Positions 33,939-45,113 of a stretch of DNA of 64,000 nucleotides are shown one piece after another. Within the stretch, counting starts at the first letter, position 1. Every line of letters starts with the position of its first letter. The DNA is from Cryptomeria japonica (taxonomy: Eukaryota > Streptophyta > Pinopsida > Cupressales > Cupressaceae). The notes under the pieces were generated by a model that was not told where the DNA came from, searched no databases, and saw only the letters and a list, made by a program, of their open reading frames with translations. The DNA is taken from contig NC_081412.1 of assembly GCF_030272615.1 (NCBI RefSeq), forward strand, positions 690,938,083 to 691,002,082, in the 5' to 3' direction. The translations under genes were made by a program, and so were the position numbers.

Positions 33939-35883
33939 TCCTCAGAAAGTCTTAAATTGTCAAAAAATAAAAAATCAAGAAAAAAATTTTTAAAAAAATG
34001 AGAAAAAGATCCTGAAAAAATCGTCACTTTGATGAAAACCTAGCAAACAAGCACCTTGTGACACAAAAAAATTTTAAAAATTAGAAAAAGAAAGAAAAAA
34101 CAATTCGTCCATTAGTGAAAACCACTTAGTGGCGCTATGGACAAGTACCTTGGTGAAAACCTCTGTGCAGACGCCAAGGTAAATAACTGGATCCACTGTC
34201 TATCATTTCGATACTACAAATCATCTGCCATCTAGCCCACCCATGTGCAACATTCCTTCTTTTCCGCCTCCCAATAAAACATGTGTATGATGATGAAGTC
34301 TTCCCCTGAGTCATGAACAAGGAATGTCCCATTGAAACTGAGATTTTATGCCTCTGTGTGTAAGCTTCAAGAAGTCTTGAGAAACAATCCCAAGTCCATC
34401 CTAGTTCTACTCTTGGCAAGAGGTATCATGTGGTCACAAGGAAGAGACTTGTTATATTTTGTTAGATCTTTTCATATAGGCTTGCATCTTTTGCCCTACG
34501 AATGCCACTATTTATGACTGCCTGGGTTCTTCCATATCCAGGTACATTATGATAGGTGCATACTGGGGCATATTTCATAGTATGGCATGATTTGGATCCT
34601 TCTTGTATAAATCGGTGACCTGGTACTAGTGTTTATCAACACTTACCTTCTCATGTACAAGAGGTATCGGTGTGTTTGAGGGTTTCCTTGCACGAACCCA
34701 CAACTCTGTATTAGTGTTTCTTAACACTTGCATTTTTGTGTGCAAGAAATTCCCATTTGTCTATAGAGTCAGTCCACGCCCTGCATTTCTCATGGCATCC
34801 TGATTTCTATAATCAATGGCACAAGTCACTCAGGGCAACATCAAACTAGGTTAGCTCTCCACATTTGTTGTGCACAAAATCTCACCATCATTCCATCAAA
34901 TCCTAAACTCAATAATCCCATGGAGTTCTCAATTGCCCCCATTTTCCTCCGCGGTCTCGCATCTTGTATTATTCTTTCCAAATACCTCACGACTGCTTCA
35001 TATTTGTTCCTCATCTATCCCTTCCACCTTAATTTTTCTTCCTCTATTTTTTTTTCCTCACATAATTAATTCTGATTTTGATTCATGTCTTATACATGAT
35101 GTATCCTTCCTGAAACTAGATGCTTCGATCATGTCTTATACAGGCTGAATCCTTCCTAAAACCAAATGTTGTGATCAATCATGTCTTATACAGGATGAAT
35201 CCTTCCTGAAACCAGACGTTGTGATCTGATCATGTCCTATACAGGATGAATCCTTCCTGAAACTAGACATTGTGATTAGTCATGTCTTATATAGGATGAA
35301 TCCTTCCTGAAACCAGATGTTGTGATCTGATCATGTCTTATACAGGATGAATCCTTCCTGAAACCAGACGTTGTGATCAGTCATGTCTTATACAGGATGT
35401 ATCCTTCCTGACACCAGACACTCCGATCATGTCTTATATAGGATGAATCCTTCCTGAAACCAGACGTTGTGATCAGTCATGTCTTATACACGATGTATCC
35501 TTCCTGAAACAAGACACTTCGATCATATCTTATAAAGGATGAATCCTTCCTGAAACCAGATATTGTGATCAATCATGTCTTATACAGGATGAATCCTTCC
35601 TGAAACCAGACACTTTGATCATCTTTGTCTTATACAAGATGAATTCTTCTTGAAACCAAATTGAATATAGATCTTATCAATCGAATCAAATCAAATCTAT
35701 CAAGATATCAATTTTGCAAAACTCCAAAAATCAAATACCTCAATTGATCTCTCGAGGGGGCATCACCATACCATAATCTATCAATCAAGAGCCGGGGCAT
35801 CCTATCAAACCAATATCAACATCAAAACAAGATTATTCTTTGAATCAATGTGTCATCACACCTCGCTTCAAAGAGGGGCAAAA
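33939..35883 (+). other. gypsy-B 3' untranslated region
   Basis: No gene. It opens with an A-rich stretch (33955-34110) and GTGAAAACC repeats. A 12-copy tandem array lies at 35084-35660, and the stretch ends in the polypurine tract TTCAAAGAGGGGCAAAA (35867-35883) directly before the 3' LTR. Confidence 0.8.
35084..35660 (+). repeat. Tandem array of about 12 units of 46-52 bp in the gypsy-B 3' region
   Basis: Each unit contains CATGTCTTATACAGGATGAA and TCCTTCCTGAAACCAGAC, then a variable TGTGATCAG or CTCCGATCA joint. Unit starts are near 35084, 35130, 35180, 35231, 35281, 35332, 35382, 35428, 35478, 35524, 35575 and 35620. The array is degenerate at both ends. Confidence 0.85.
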
Positions 35884-36993
35884 TGTAGACACTCAAAAAT
35901 AATTATTTTAATTATTTTTAATTCCTCGCATAATTATTTAATTAATTATGTTAATTCAAATTCCTCTCAATATTAATTAAATATAATTAATATTGTCACT
36001 ATAGCATATGATTGATTTATTTAATAAATCAATCCCTTTCTTTATTCTTCTAAAAAAATCATATCCTCACAAATCTTCCTCTTAGCTAATTAATTTTAAT
36101 TAATTAGTTAACCTACATAATTCCTACAAATCATCTTCTTAATTCATTCTTTTAGAAACTCCCTAAACTCACTTAACATTAATCTTCTAATTTTTTATTC
36201 CCTCCACTCATTCTCTCTCCTAGTCAAATTCTCCTACAAATATTAATCCCACCTAACATTTCCTCTAATCCCCCTCCTAATGAGTCATTAATGGTTAATC
36301 ATCATGATTAGCCACAAAGTCAACTCTTTGTCCTTTTCATCTAGCCACTAGCTTTAAATGCTCTTTTCCTAGGTGAATGTAAGATTTTTGAAATCACACA
36401 TTCCTCTAAGAATCCCCTCTCCCAAGGAATTTTTAATTCCTTTTTATTCCTCCAATCCCCATGATATCCTTTTTTGGAGAATTTTTAATTCCTCCAATGC
36501 ATCTCGTGGAGTGTGGAGATATGAAATGCCTTTAAGGCATATTTCTTGGTCTCCACACCCTCTCTTGGACCTTGTGTGAGCTCACAAGTAAATCTTAGCC
36601 CTTCATCTCGAATTCATCCTAGCCATCTATTTTCCCCTCCTCTTCCTATAAAATAGATCTCCATCCCTTCATTCAAAACATCTTAAAATCCAGTAAATTT
36701 ATGCTGCCCTTTTGAGCCCGGGAAATCATCTTGGCAACTTGATCATCTCATCCTTATCATTTTTCAAATCCATTCCATTTGTGCACAACATTGGAGAGCC
36801 ATCCACATCTAGCAATCAAAGGAGCACATCAAGTGGAGCATTATCAAGGGGCGCCTTCACTTCATCAAGCTCAATCCGAAGGAGAAGGTAAAATAGCAAG
36901 GTGAAATGGTCTTTTAATGATATTTTAGCATTCTGCATGTTTATTTCGTTATGTTTTGATCATTTGACCTTCAAATCTATTTTCCCCTCTTCA
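35884..36993 (+). repeat. 3' LTR of gypsy-B
   Basis: Same ends as the 5' LTR; 1110 bp with a TATAAAATA box at 36647-36655. The TSD follows immediately. Confidence 0.95.
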
Positions 36994-36998
36994 GGTTG

Positions 36999-37052
36999 TA
37001 TCGGGCATTGATAGATCAATATTTTGGTGCAACGACAACCACACTTGCAACA
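36999..37052 (+). repeat. TRIM LTR2, right part
   Basis: TATCGGGCATTG through CTTGCAACA continues LTR2 from 23602 across gypsy-B and ends at the TSD gaatg. Confidence 0.85.
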
Positions 37053-37057
37053 GAATG

Positions 37058-37451
37058 AGGTTGTTGGCTTTCTTTCACAAAATAATGGTGGGATGGACTA
37101 GCATAACATGGTAGCGCACGTTGAAGAGGGTTGGATTTTTGTTAAGGGAAAGAAAGCAAAATTCTCTAAGCCTCCTTTTGACATGACTCTCCATTCCAAC
37201 AAGAGTAGCTCTAAAAGTAAATCTTGATGACTCTTGTGTGGGGTTGGTTGCAAGCTAGTTGTAAGTTGTTCTCTTTACAGTTGTGTGGCTAGCTGCATGT
37301 TGTTCTTTTTACAGGATTTTGTCCTAAGGTTGTATGTGCCTTCATGTTCATTTTGTTTAGACAACTTTCTTGTAGAGGGTTCCAGATTCTTTCAAAATTT
37401 GATTGTAAAGGGTTTCAGGTCCCTTCAAAACCTGTTTTTCTTTTAATAAAA
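37058..37451 (+). pseudogene. 3' end and untranslated region of the DUF4283 retroposon
   Basis: With the TRIM and gypsy-B removed, the frame at 23350 continues here without a shift: EVVGFLSQNNGGMD, one in-frame TAG, then EEGWIFVKGKKAKFSKPPFD, ending at TGA 37225-37227. The tail is basic, as in zinc-knuckle ORF1 proteins. The 3' untranslated region has a near-duplicated GTAGAGGGTTCCAGATTCTT / GTAAAGGGTTTCAGGTCCCT pair and ends TTTTAATAAAAA. Confidence 0.75.
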
Positions 37452-38075
37452 AACAAATGTACTAAAACATGATAAAGGCGCTGCTAAAATTAACATATGT
37501 GCTACCTTGCATGACAAATGTGCTACCAAATAGAACAAATATGTTGTAGAAAGTCACAAATGTGCTAAAAAGTCTTACAAATTCATTAACAAAATGAATA
37601 AAAGTGTGACTCTACTAAACCTGTGAGAATAAAATATAGAAAATAGAAAGTGAGGTATGGGCCCCACGGTGAGTGCCAAAATGTGTCAACGTGGAATTTT
37701 ATCTTCAAAATAAGCCTACAACTTGTCATTTTTTCAACAAAAATTGATAATGAAAGCTATAGGAAAACTCGAAATATCAACCAATGAAACAAAGCAAAGG
37801 AACAAAGCATGAAAATATAAAAATTATACATTTACCCTCATATCTCATTGTGTCCTATCCCCATTGTTCTTGGTTATAGATAATTGCTCTCAGACATGCA
37901 CTATGTGGCTTCCAAGATGGCAAATAAAAAAAATGTGTTGTAGAAAGTCACAAATGTGCTAAAAAGTCTTATAAATTCATTGACAAAATGAATAAAAGTG
38001 CGACTCTGCTAAACCTATGAGAATGAAATATAGAAAATAGAAAGTGAGGTTTGGGCCCCACAGTGGGCACCAAAA
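37452..38075 (-). other. gypsy-A leader, LTR-proximal part
   Basis: The other side of the leader cut by the DUF4283 retroposon. It holds the rest of the 21-bp array (37453-37613), a second array (about 37938-38010), and most of a tandem duplication that repeats the LTR end and primer site. Confidence 0.75.
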
Positions 38076-38325
38076 TGTGTCAACCTGGAATTTTATCTTC
38101 AGAATAAGCCTGCAACTTGTCATTTATTCAACAAATATTGATAATGAAAGCTACAGGAAAACTTCAAATATCAACCAATGAAACAAAGCAAAGGAACAAA
38201 GCATGAAAATATAAAAATTATACATTTACCCTCATATCTCATTGTGTCCTATCCCCATTGTTCTTGGTTACAGATAATTTCTCTCAGACATGCACTATGT
38301 GGCTTCCAAGATGGTAAATGTGAAA
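37538..38325 (-). repeat. 394-bp tandem duplication spanning the gypsy-A LTR end, primer site and leader start
   Basis: Copies at 37538-37931 and 37932-38325 are near-identical, for example GTTGTAGAAAGTCACAAATG at 37543 and 37937, and GCACTATGTGGCTTCCAAGA near both ends. Each copy contains a primer-site sequence (GGCCCCACGGTGAGTGCCA at about 37662 and GGCCCCACAGTGGGCACCA at about 38054) and about 250 bp of LTR end. Confidence 0.85.
38055..38072 (-). other. Primer-binding site of gypsy-A
   Basis: On the minus strand TGGTGCCCACTGTGGGGC follows the LTR end by four bases. It closely resembles the lysine-tRNA-type primer site (TGGCGCCCACCGTGGGGC) used by many plant gypsy elements. A diverged second copy lies at about 37663-37680. 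Confidence 0.75.
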
Positions 38326-39331
38326 TGGACAAATAACTGATAGTTGGATATGATGATGCTAAAATGATTTCTACAAAACTCTATGATTATGTTAAATCCA
38401 AAGGCACACTCCTAACTTGTATAGGATGCTTAATTGCTAAAACTCACAGATGTAAAATGACTACTGCAAGATAACTATTAGATGGCTATTAGTCTCAAAA
38501 TGCTGGAGAATTGCTCTTTTTATAGATTTTTGATGCGCAAAATCCCATGTGGGAGAGATCAATGGTTGAGATTGAATCATGTAGATTGGATGGCTATGAA
38601 AAGATTGGTTGAGATGTGAGAGATAAAAGAGGAAAATGGTCCCCCTACACCTACAAGATGGAGGAAAAGGTGGAAGGACAAGCCAAGTGTTAGAAGGCTC
38701 ACCTTGACTAAGGGTGAAAACTTGAGAGAATATATGATGGTTGGAGAATATTTAGGGATATGAGGACAAGTGGAGGTTGACTAGGATGATGTGGACAAAC
38801 TTCCTCCAAAGATGTAGGAGTTGTTGGAGATGATATAGAGAAGATGAGGATGATTGTATGTACACATTCTCAAAAGAAGGAAATGAGGTTAGAATTAATA
38901 TGGCTAATTGATAATTGAAATTTTAAAATTTATTTAGCCACATAAAATGTGACTTGGCAAGGTTGAGTGATGTAGAGATGAAGTGAGGTGGATTTGAGGA
39001 TTAAATAATTAATAAATTATTTAATTAATGAAACTATAGAAGAAGTGAATGGAGGATGATTAAATATTAAATATTTAATTGAATCAATTTAGAAGAAAAG
39101 GATAATGAATTAATTAATAAAATGTTTCAATTTAATTAATTAATAGAAGAATAAGAATTAAAGTGAATTAAATAAATTAATCTTTTCAAATTAATTATTT
39201 AATAGAAGAATTAAGATTAAAATGAATTAAATAATTAAACTTGTCAATTTAACTATTTAATAGAGGAAATTAAAATTAAATAAATGAAAATATTTATTTA
39301 ATTATTCATAGCCAACTTTTGAGTGTATACA
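38076..39331 (-). repeat. 5' LTR of gypsy-A
   Basis: Read on the minus strand it begins TGTATACACTCAAAAGTT at 39331 and ends GGTTGACACA at 38076 (1256 bp). A TATAAAAAG box is at 38516-38524. The start resembles the gypsy-B LTR (TGTAGACACTCAAAAATA). The sequence beyond 39331 is copia RT, so the boundary is abrupt. The expected TSD is ccaat (39332-39336). Confidence 0.85.
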
Positions 39332-40003
39332 CCAATAAACATGTCATCAACATACAAGACAATATTTAGTAACTGGTCATCAATAACCTTAATACAGACA
39401 TAGTGATCTTCTTCACTACTAACATAACCTAACTTTAGTGCAAAAGTATCAAAATTTTGGTGCCACATCCTAGGTGACTATTTCGAACCATACAGTGACT
39501 ATTTTAACCTAAAAAATAAATTTTCTTTAACTTCCTCAACAAAACCATCAAGTTGTCACATATAAACCTCTTCTTCAAGATCCCCATGCAAGAAACTCAC
39601 AAGCAACAACAATAGATTATAAGAATCTAATAGAAGTTATCTTAGCAACAGGAGAGAATATTTAACTGAAATCAACTCCCTTTGTCTAAGAGTAGCCCTT
39701 GGCCACCAATCTAGCCTTGTACCTCTCTAATTGACTATTTGCTACAAATTTTTTCTTAAATACCCATTTGCATCGAATGGGTTTTGTTCCTTTGGGAAAA
39801 CTAGCAAGATCCCAAATGTCACAACTATCCAAAGTCATCATCTCCTCTTGCATGGCCTGCATCCAAGACTCACATTCCTCAAAAGCGAGTGCTTTTCTAA
39901 AATTTCTAGGTTCATTGCCAGTACTTAATAAAGAAAACTTACAATAAAAATTTGATGGACTATACCTATCGATTGGATTTTGTTGTCTTGTGGACTTTCC
40001 CAA
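39332..40003 (-). pseudogene. pol: copia-B reverse transcriptase, N-terminal part up to YVDD
   Basis: The well-preserved RT entry is at 39686-40003: SWMQAMQEEMMTLDSCDIWD, KPIRCKWVFKKKF and ERYKARLVAKGYS. Downstream to 39332 the frame is full of stops, yet the last bases still encode LYVDDMFIG, the catalytic box. Gypsy-A begins at the next base. Confidence 0.85.
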
Positions 40004-40675
40004 AGGTGGTGTAAGAGGTTATTCCTCTTGTTCATCTTCATTATTTTCAACTTCTTCTATCACAACTAAATATTGAGAACTTTCACTTGAATTCTCTTTT
40101 CCATCTCCATCTTCTTGTCCATCTCTTTGCTTTTCCACATGTGCATCTTCTTGCTTATTTTTAGAATTCATTATTTTTACTTTTCCTTTAGTTGTTCTTC
40201 ACTTGGGTCATCTCTAAATTCCCTAAAAATCGCATGTCTAAAAAAATCATTCTACGAGTTACAGGATTCCAAAGCTTATAACCTATTACATTGTCACCAT
40301 ATCCTACAAAGATCCATTTTGAGATTTTGGATATAGTTTAGATTGCTTCTCTTAATGCACATGAGAAAAAGCCGCACAACCAAAGACCCTTAAATGTGAA
40401 AATAGAGGATTTTTACCCAAGCATTCATAAGGTGTTTTATCAACAAGAGCTTCACAAGGAGATCTATTAACTAAATAACAAGTTGTACCAACAGCTTCTG
40501 CCCAAAAACATTTATCTAGCTTAGCACTACTTAACATGCCCCTAGCTCTTTCCATTAATGTGTGATCCATTCTTTCTGCCACCCCATTTTGTAGGGGAGT
40601 GTAAGGTGTAGCCTTTTTTCTAACAATTCCTCCATATTTGTAAAACTCATCAAATTTATTACAATATTCATCCCC
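40004..40675 (-). pseudogene. int: copia-B integrase, second half
   Basis: From the CACTA junction: DEYCNKFDEFYKYGGI, TPYTPLQNGVAERMDHTLME (catalytic Glu present), then CFWAEAVGTTCYLVNRSP and NPLFSHLRVFGCAAF. The second catalytic Asp belongs to the DNGDEYC motif that is split by the CACTA insertion. Sequence to 40004 leads into RT and is stop-rich. Confidence 0.85.
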
Positions 40676-40706
40676 CAATAGTACATTTGGAGCAGTTTTT
40701 CGATGA
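40676..40706 (+). repeat. Left terminal inverted repeat of the CACTA element
   Basis: CAATAGTACATTTGGAGC plus a weakly matching extension. The third base is A where the right end has C. Confidence 0.85.
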
Positions 40707-40739
40707 CCATTCATCAAAACTCAAACAACAAAACATTGG

Positions 40740-41665
40740 AATTCTGACGTATTTGGTCATCGCTATTTTTTTGTTGGTGATTCTGATGACGGGATTCACA
40801 TCAAAATTCTGAAAAACACCACGTCATAAATTTCTATGCACCCGCGGTATGTTTTTTTGACGAGGAGACGTCAAAATTCTAACCTTGTTGCATCCTTTAT
40901 CACCGTAACCTCTGTCAATGACCCTTTATATATCATCATAACCTTTGTCGATGAATTTTTACATTGGCAGTGTCCATTGGGATAACTCTTACTGATAGCC
41001 TCATCGTCTATCGGCAAGAAAAGATTTATGCATTGCCGCTAGGCGACATGTTTGTTTGATGAGGAGACATTGAAATTCTGACCTCGTTGCATCTTTTTAT
41101 CGCCGTAACTTTTATGGATGACCCTTTAACATTGTAACCTTTGCGGATGCATTTTACTTTTGCCAGTTTCCATCGAGATACGTCTTCCTAATAGCCTCAT
41201 TGGCTATCAGCAAGACATGATTTCTCCATTGTTGCTAGTGTGTGTTCTACCGATGGACCATCTTCAAGGAGATGTCAGAATTTTGACGATTAAGATGACG
41301 GAGGAGGCTGCATCCTGCAACCTTTTTGTCATCGCAGGTATTGCAACATCGTCAGTTGTCTTGTGGTCTTCATTAGAATTTCGACCTTCCCCAACATTTT
41401 AAAAAAAAAAATCCTAACTGCTTTTGTCTACACCATTGACCCTTTATCGCCATAACCTTTGCCGATGCATTTTACTTTTTGCCAGGGTCCATTGACATAA
41501 GTCGTGCCAATAGTCTCATCGGCTATCAGCAAGACAAGATTTCTCCATTGCCGCTAGTGTTTGTTCTAGCGATGGACTTAAACGTTGTATGTTATCCCGA
41601 TCACATGCTTTTACTTATCGGTGTTACCATCGGGTTGAATTTTGTCGATTACCAAGGATTAATAT
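40740..41665. repeat. Left subterminal region of the CACTA element
   Basis: It contains repeated blocks such as ATGCATTTTACTTTTGCCAG, ATAGCCTCATTGGCTATCAG and CGATGGACTT in at least two copies (about 40980, 41160 and 41480). Read in reverse it matches 50160-50560 and 57120-57870. Subterminal repeats of this kind bind the CACTA-encoded DNA-binding protein in known elements. Confidence 0.7.
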
Positions 41666-42941
41666 CATCAGCATTAATATCAGTGAGATTACAAAGGATT
41701 AAGTGTAGTAGGTACTTCATTATTAGAAAGATAAATATGAAATAGCTAAAATAATGTATGAGAAGACTTATCATAAGGAATCATAATATTAAATGCCAAA
41801 AAATGTCTTGTAGCTAGTACATAAAGCATTCATAAATAGTCATACAGATATTCATATTGTTGTTTAAAAATACTATCAAAGGAGGATATTATAAAGATAG
41901 AGACCAAGAACTCAGTATGCAATCATGGATAACAGTGTAGGGTTAGGTATATTCCTAGACCTTGTTTAAAGGGAAACATGTGATAGTGCACATTCCTAAG
42001 GAAAACTCTACAAAATAGTGAGAAGCAAGACTATCAAGAATAGTATTTCAGTCTTAGGCATACATGGCTCAAGGAGATAATGATTAACAAATAAAGCACT
42101 TACAAAGATATATCTAGTCATAAGAGATAATCATCTGAGTTGGAGACATGAGAATATTGTAAAACACAAAGTAGATAGTGACATCATAAGGCGTACACTA
42201 CATTTCAAGGCCCCAAACTTAAGGGCAATACAAGGAGATTCCATCAATGCCAATTGTAGTCCATAAAAGCCTTGTTGCAAAGCAATTCAAAGACAAAGTA
42301 CAGTCATTGAGAGATAATAAGATCAAGTCTATCAAAGAAAAAAAAATAACTTAAAGGCATTCAAAGATGTAATAGTCATAAGGAATGCACAGAGGCTCAG
42401 TACAATGGTGATACAATGTTGCAGACTAGTAATGAGGAGTGAAGAATAAGGATTGTGATAGAAATCAGGTTCTAAATACAGAGGCACATAATAGTAATTT
42501 TGAGATTAGACAATGAAATATGGAGATATGATCACCTTCTATGAGAAATGAAGTGCAGTCATGATAGTATCTTTTAGTAGATTGTACTACCATAAACATG
42601 CACATGGAAATGACTAAAGGGTGGGAGTTTCAATTAAGTGAACTTCAAGTTAGATTGCAAGTTACTAGTATCATTCATCAGTTCAGGCATTAGTTTTTAG
42701 AGAAAATGTGGATTTCTAAGTTCATCATCAGTTTGAGGCCTAAAAAGGTGGATTTTTTAGGACAATTTCATCAGTTCTACATCAGTTAGAAGCCCCTCAT
42801 AGGTCATACATGATACAAGATGACTTTTAGATAATTTAACAGCTAAGTTATCGATTTGAGTACCCATACGAATACAGAATCGGGTACAGATTCACAGAAT
42901 CAGCAAAAAAATAAATCCTTGGGTATGGGTACAGGTACATC

Positions 42942-42980
<39 letters not shown>

Positions 42981-44257
42981 GACATTAAATATACTCTAAT
43001 GATATAAAAGCATTTAAGAGAAAATGTAATCTTGAATTTATTTATTTTATGATAGACTGAAATGAAATCAAAGTAAACACTCATATAGTGAATTGCATAG
43101 ATGCGGAAACTAATTTGATTAATGATGCTCAATTAGGTCTTGAAACCCTTAGAAAAATATTGACAATACTAGATCTAGTCATCAAGATAGTAGGACGACA
43201 AAATCTAGTGATAAATAATGCCACTATACCTATTGGAAGATCTCGGAGCTGATTACTAATCAATATGATAACCAGTTGACCAATAAGAAATCACTAATAG
43301 CAGTTTCACATCCTTATGACAATATGAAGAAATCAACAAAAATAGAAATAAGATTCAAATTGCACCAATGATGAAAGGTTGTTTATTTATGACAATTGCA
43401 ATTTGAATAGTAGTTTGGGTCAAATCACACCCCTTACAAAAGGTTGTAGCATATATGAGATAGCAATTTAAATTGTAAACTCTGCAGCCAACACCACTTT
43501 ATTAATTTGCCCCAAAAATAGGCACATCATATGATGAATAATCACTGAGGACCCAGCCATGTAAGAAGGACCTTGAAGGAATCCAAGGGGAATCAGGCTC
43601 AGACCAGGACCCAGGCAGAATCAGAATCAAAATCCAGGGGTTTTAGTGAAGAATCAGTAACTTAGTTTAACAGTCAGTTTCCAATAGTTCCACCTCCTTT
43701 TATGCATGCTCTTTCTTCAAATTTGACCCAAAAAATACTCAAAATGAACAATGAATGAACAAAATGAGGCAGTGTGTTTTCTAAAACAAAATGAACAAAT
43801 GTTAAGGAATGAATAGAGAAAGTGTGTCTATTCTAGAACAAAATAAAATCACAAAACCAATGAGGCATGCATTCACTTGTAATGGGGAATTGTCTCATAG
43901 AAGCATGTTCACAACCTACAACACTAAATATGTAACCTACAAACAAGATGTTTAGTATCAATAAGATTAACAGTGGAGCATAATGAAATATTGAAAAGCG
44001 TGTTACCTTATTGAGCTTCTCTTTGTTTCAAGAATAGTTTAATAATCTCTACTTAACAGGGCCAACCACGCGAAGATGGAAGCTCATTTGGACCCTCCCC
44101 CCCACTAATATCACTCTAATTTTCTCATTAATGTCTAACATTCTTTCATCTATTAATGAAACATAAAATTAATTCATTATCATGTAACATTCATTAACAC
44201 ATATCATGCATTAATATTCATTAACAAGTAACATTCATCAACATTCATTAACACATA
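41666..44257. other. Non-coding CACTA interior with an (AC)n microsatellite
   Basis: No gene seen. (AC)16 lies at 42945-42976. The rest is AT-rich without recognisable motifs. Degenerate CATTCATTAACACAT repeats lie further on, at 44187-44305. Confidence 0.5.
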
Positions 44258-45075
44258 TCATTCATTAACATTCATTAACACATAATTAAATTCATTAACA
44301 CATAAAATCCAGTTGTTAACATATAATACGATTACAATCATTTTTATTTTCTTTCTTTTTGAAGCTTGGAGGTAAAGACTAAGTGGACGATCATTGTCTT
44401 CATCATTTGTTCCCTTTTCAGTTCTTCTTCCCTGTGCTCGTGATCTAGTTAATGTATGCCTAGTCTTGTACTCACGATGAGGACACATATGCAAAGGGGG
44501 GTCCACTGCAATAACAAATAAATGGATTAAATTCATGAGTTTAATTATTATTGTTACAAGTATTTCATTAATTAAAAGAAAATTATAGGGGTTCTCTTTA
44601 CCTGATGGGGCCACATCATCTTCCTGATCATTTTGTCTAGCCTCATCCTCAACATCCTGAACACCCTCTAAATCCTCTAGAGTTTGGTTCCATTCATCAA
44701 TACACCAATTGCAATTAAATTCATTTAAAGGAATAACAGTGGTCTTCTTTACCTAGTGGGGCCTCATCACATTCCTGATTTTGTCTACCTGGATCATGCT
44801 CAACTTTCTCACCACGATCTACATGCTCTAAAATAAAAAGAGGGCTAGCCGAAACTCTATCTATCTCCATCTCCTATGCGTGGCATGGCTCTACTATTAG
44901 GACATCATGAGTAAATTATGTAATGACATTATAATTTAAAACATAATGAATTAATTATGTGACCATATATATAAGTGAAATAAATTTCTATCAAGAAATC
45001 AATATCAAATAGATAATATTCTAATCACATACCAATACATTTCATTCATGTCATTGATCTTCTTCTTCGTCCAAC

Positions 45076-45113
<38 letters not shown>

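Larger units (their letters stand above)
23598..36998 (+). mobile_element. gypsy-B: full-length Tat-like Ty3/gypsy element with TSD ggttg
   Basis: LTRs at 23603-24711 and 35884-36993 flank a leader, gag, protease, G-patch linker, RT, two RNase H domains, integrase and a repeat-bearing 3' region. The 5-bp ggttg lies at 23598-23602 and 36994-36998. By hand count the LTRs differ at about 30 of 1110 positions, mostly transitions, so this is the youngest datable insertion here yet not recent. Several nonsense codons and frameshifts make it defective. It inserted into LTR2 of the TRIM. Protein order and the C-terminal MHLKRLYA signature match gypsy-A. Confidence 0.95.
23346..37057 (+). mobile_element. 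TRIM (miniature LTR retrotransposon) with TSD gaatg, split by gypsy-B
   Basis: LTR1 is 23351-23487 (137 bp, TGTTGG to CAACA). A primer site, TGGTATCAAATC, lies at 23490-23501 (the first eight bases match initiator-Met complement). A polypurine tract GGGAGGGGGA (about 23545-23554) abuts LTR2. LTR2 starts at 23556, is cut by gypsy-B after 23602 and resumes at 36999-37052. Direct repeats gaatg (23346-23350 and 37053-37057) flank the unit. Total own length is 306 bp with no coding capacity. LTR2 lacks 36 bp of LTR1, including a CTATAAG box; the deletion ends share TGGTT. A TRIM would depend on enzymes from another copia-like element. Confidence 0.88.
21950..37466 (+). mobile_element. ORF1-only DUF4283/zinc-knuckle retroposon, probable 15-bp TSD
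   Basis: A plus-strand retroposed unit carries a 5' segment, one coding frame, a 3' untranslated region and an A-rich tail (TTTTAATAAAAA at 37441-37451). The flanking 15-mers AACAAATGCGCTAAA (21950-21964) and AACAAATGTACTAAA (37452-37466) differ only at a CG-to-TA dinucleotide, as expected of a TSD whose CpG decayed. The site lies in a 21-bp repeat array, so part of this match could come from the array. No endonuclease or RT frame is present. Without the nested TRIM and gypsy-B it is about 1.8 kb. Confidence 0.65.
10188..39331 (-). mobile_element. gypsy-A: Tat-like Ty3/gypsy retrotransposon, 3' LTR outside the window
   Basis: On the minus strand the order is 5' LTR (39331-38076), Lys-tRNA-type primer site (38072-38055), a long repeat-rich leader, gag, protease, G-patch linker, RT, RNase H, a second archaeal-type RNase H, and integrase ending at 10188. 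A CX2HX4HX4C gag knuckle and the second RNase H are features of the Tat lineage. The supported span includes the nested solo LTR (18059-19927) and the DUF4283 retroposon with its own insertions (21965-37451). The element sits inside copia-B: the base after its LTR is copia RT sequence. The true left end, with 3' LTR and a ccaat TSD, is predicted left of position 1. Confidence 0.82.
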
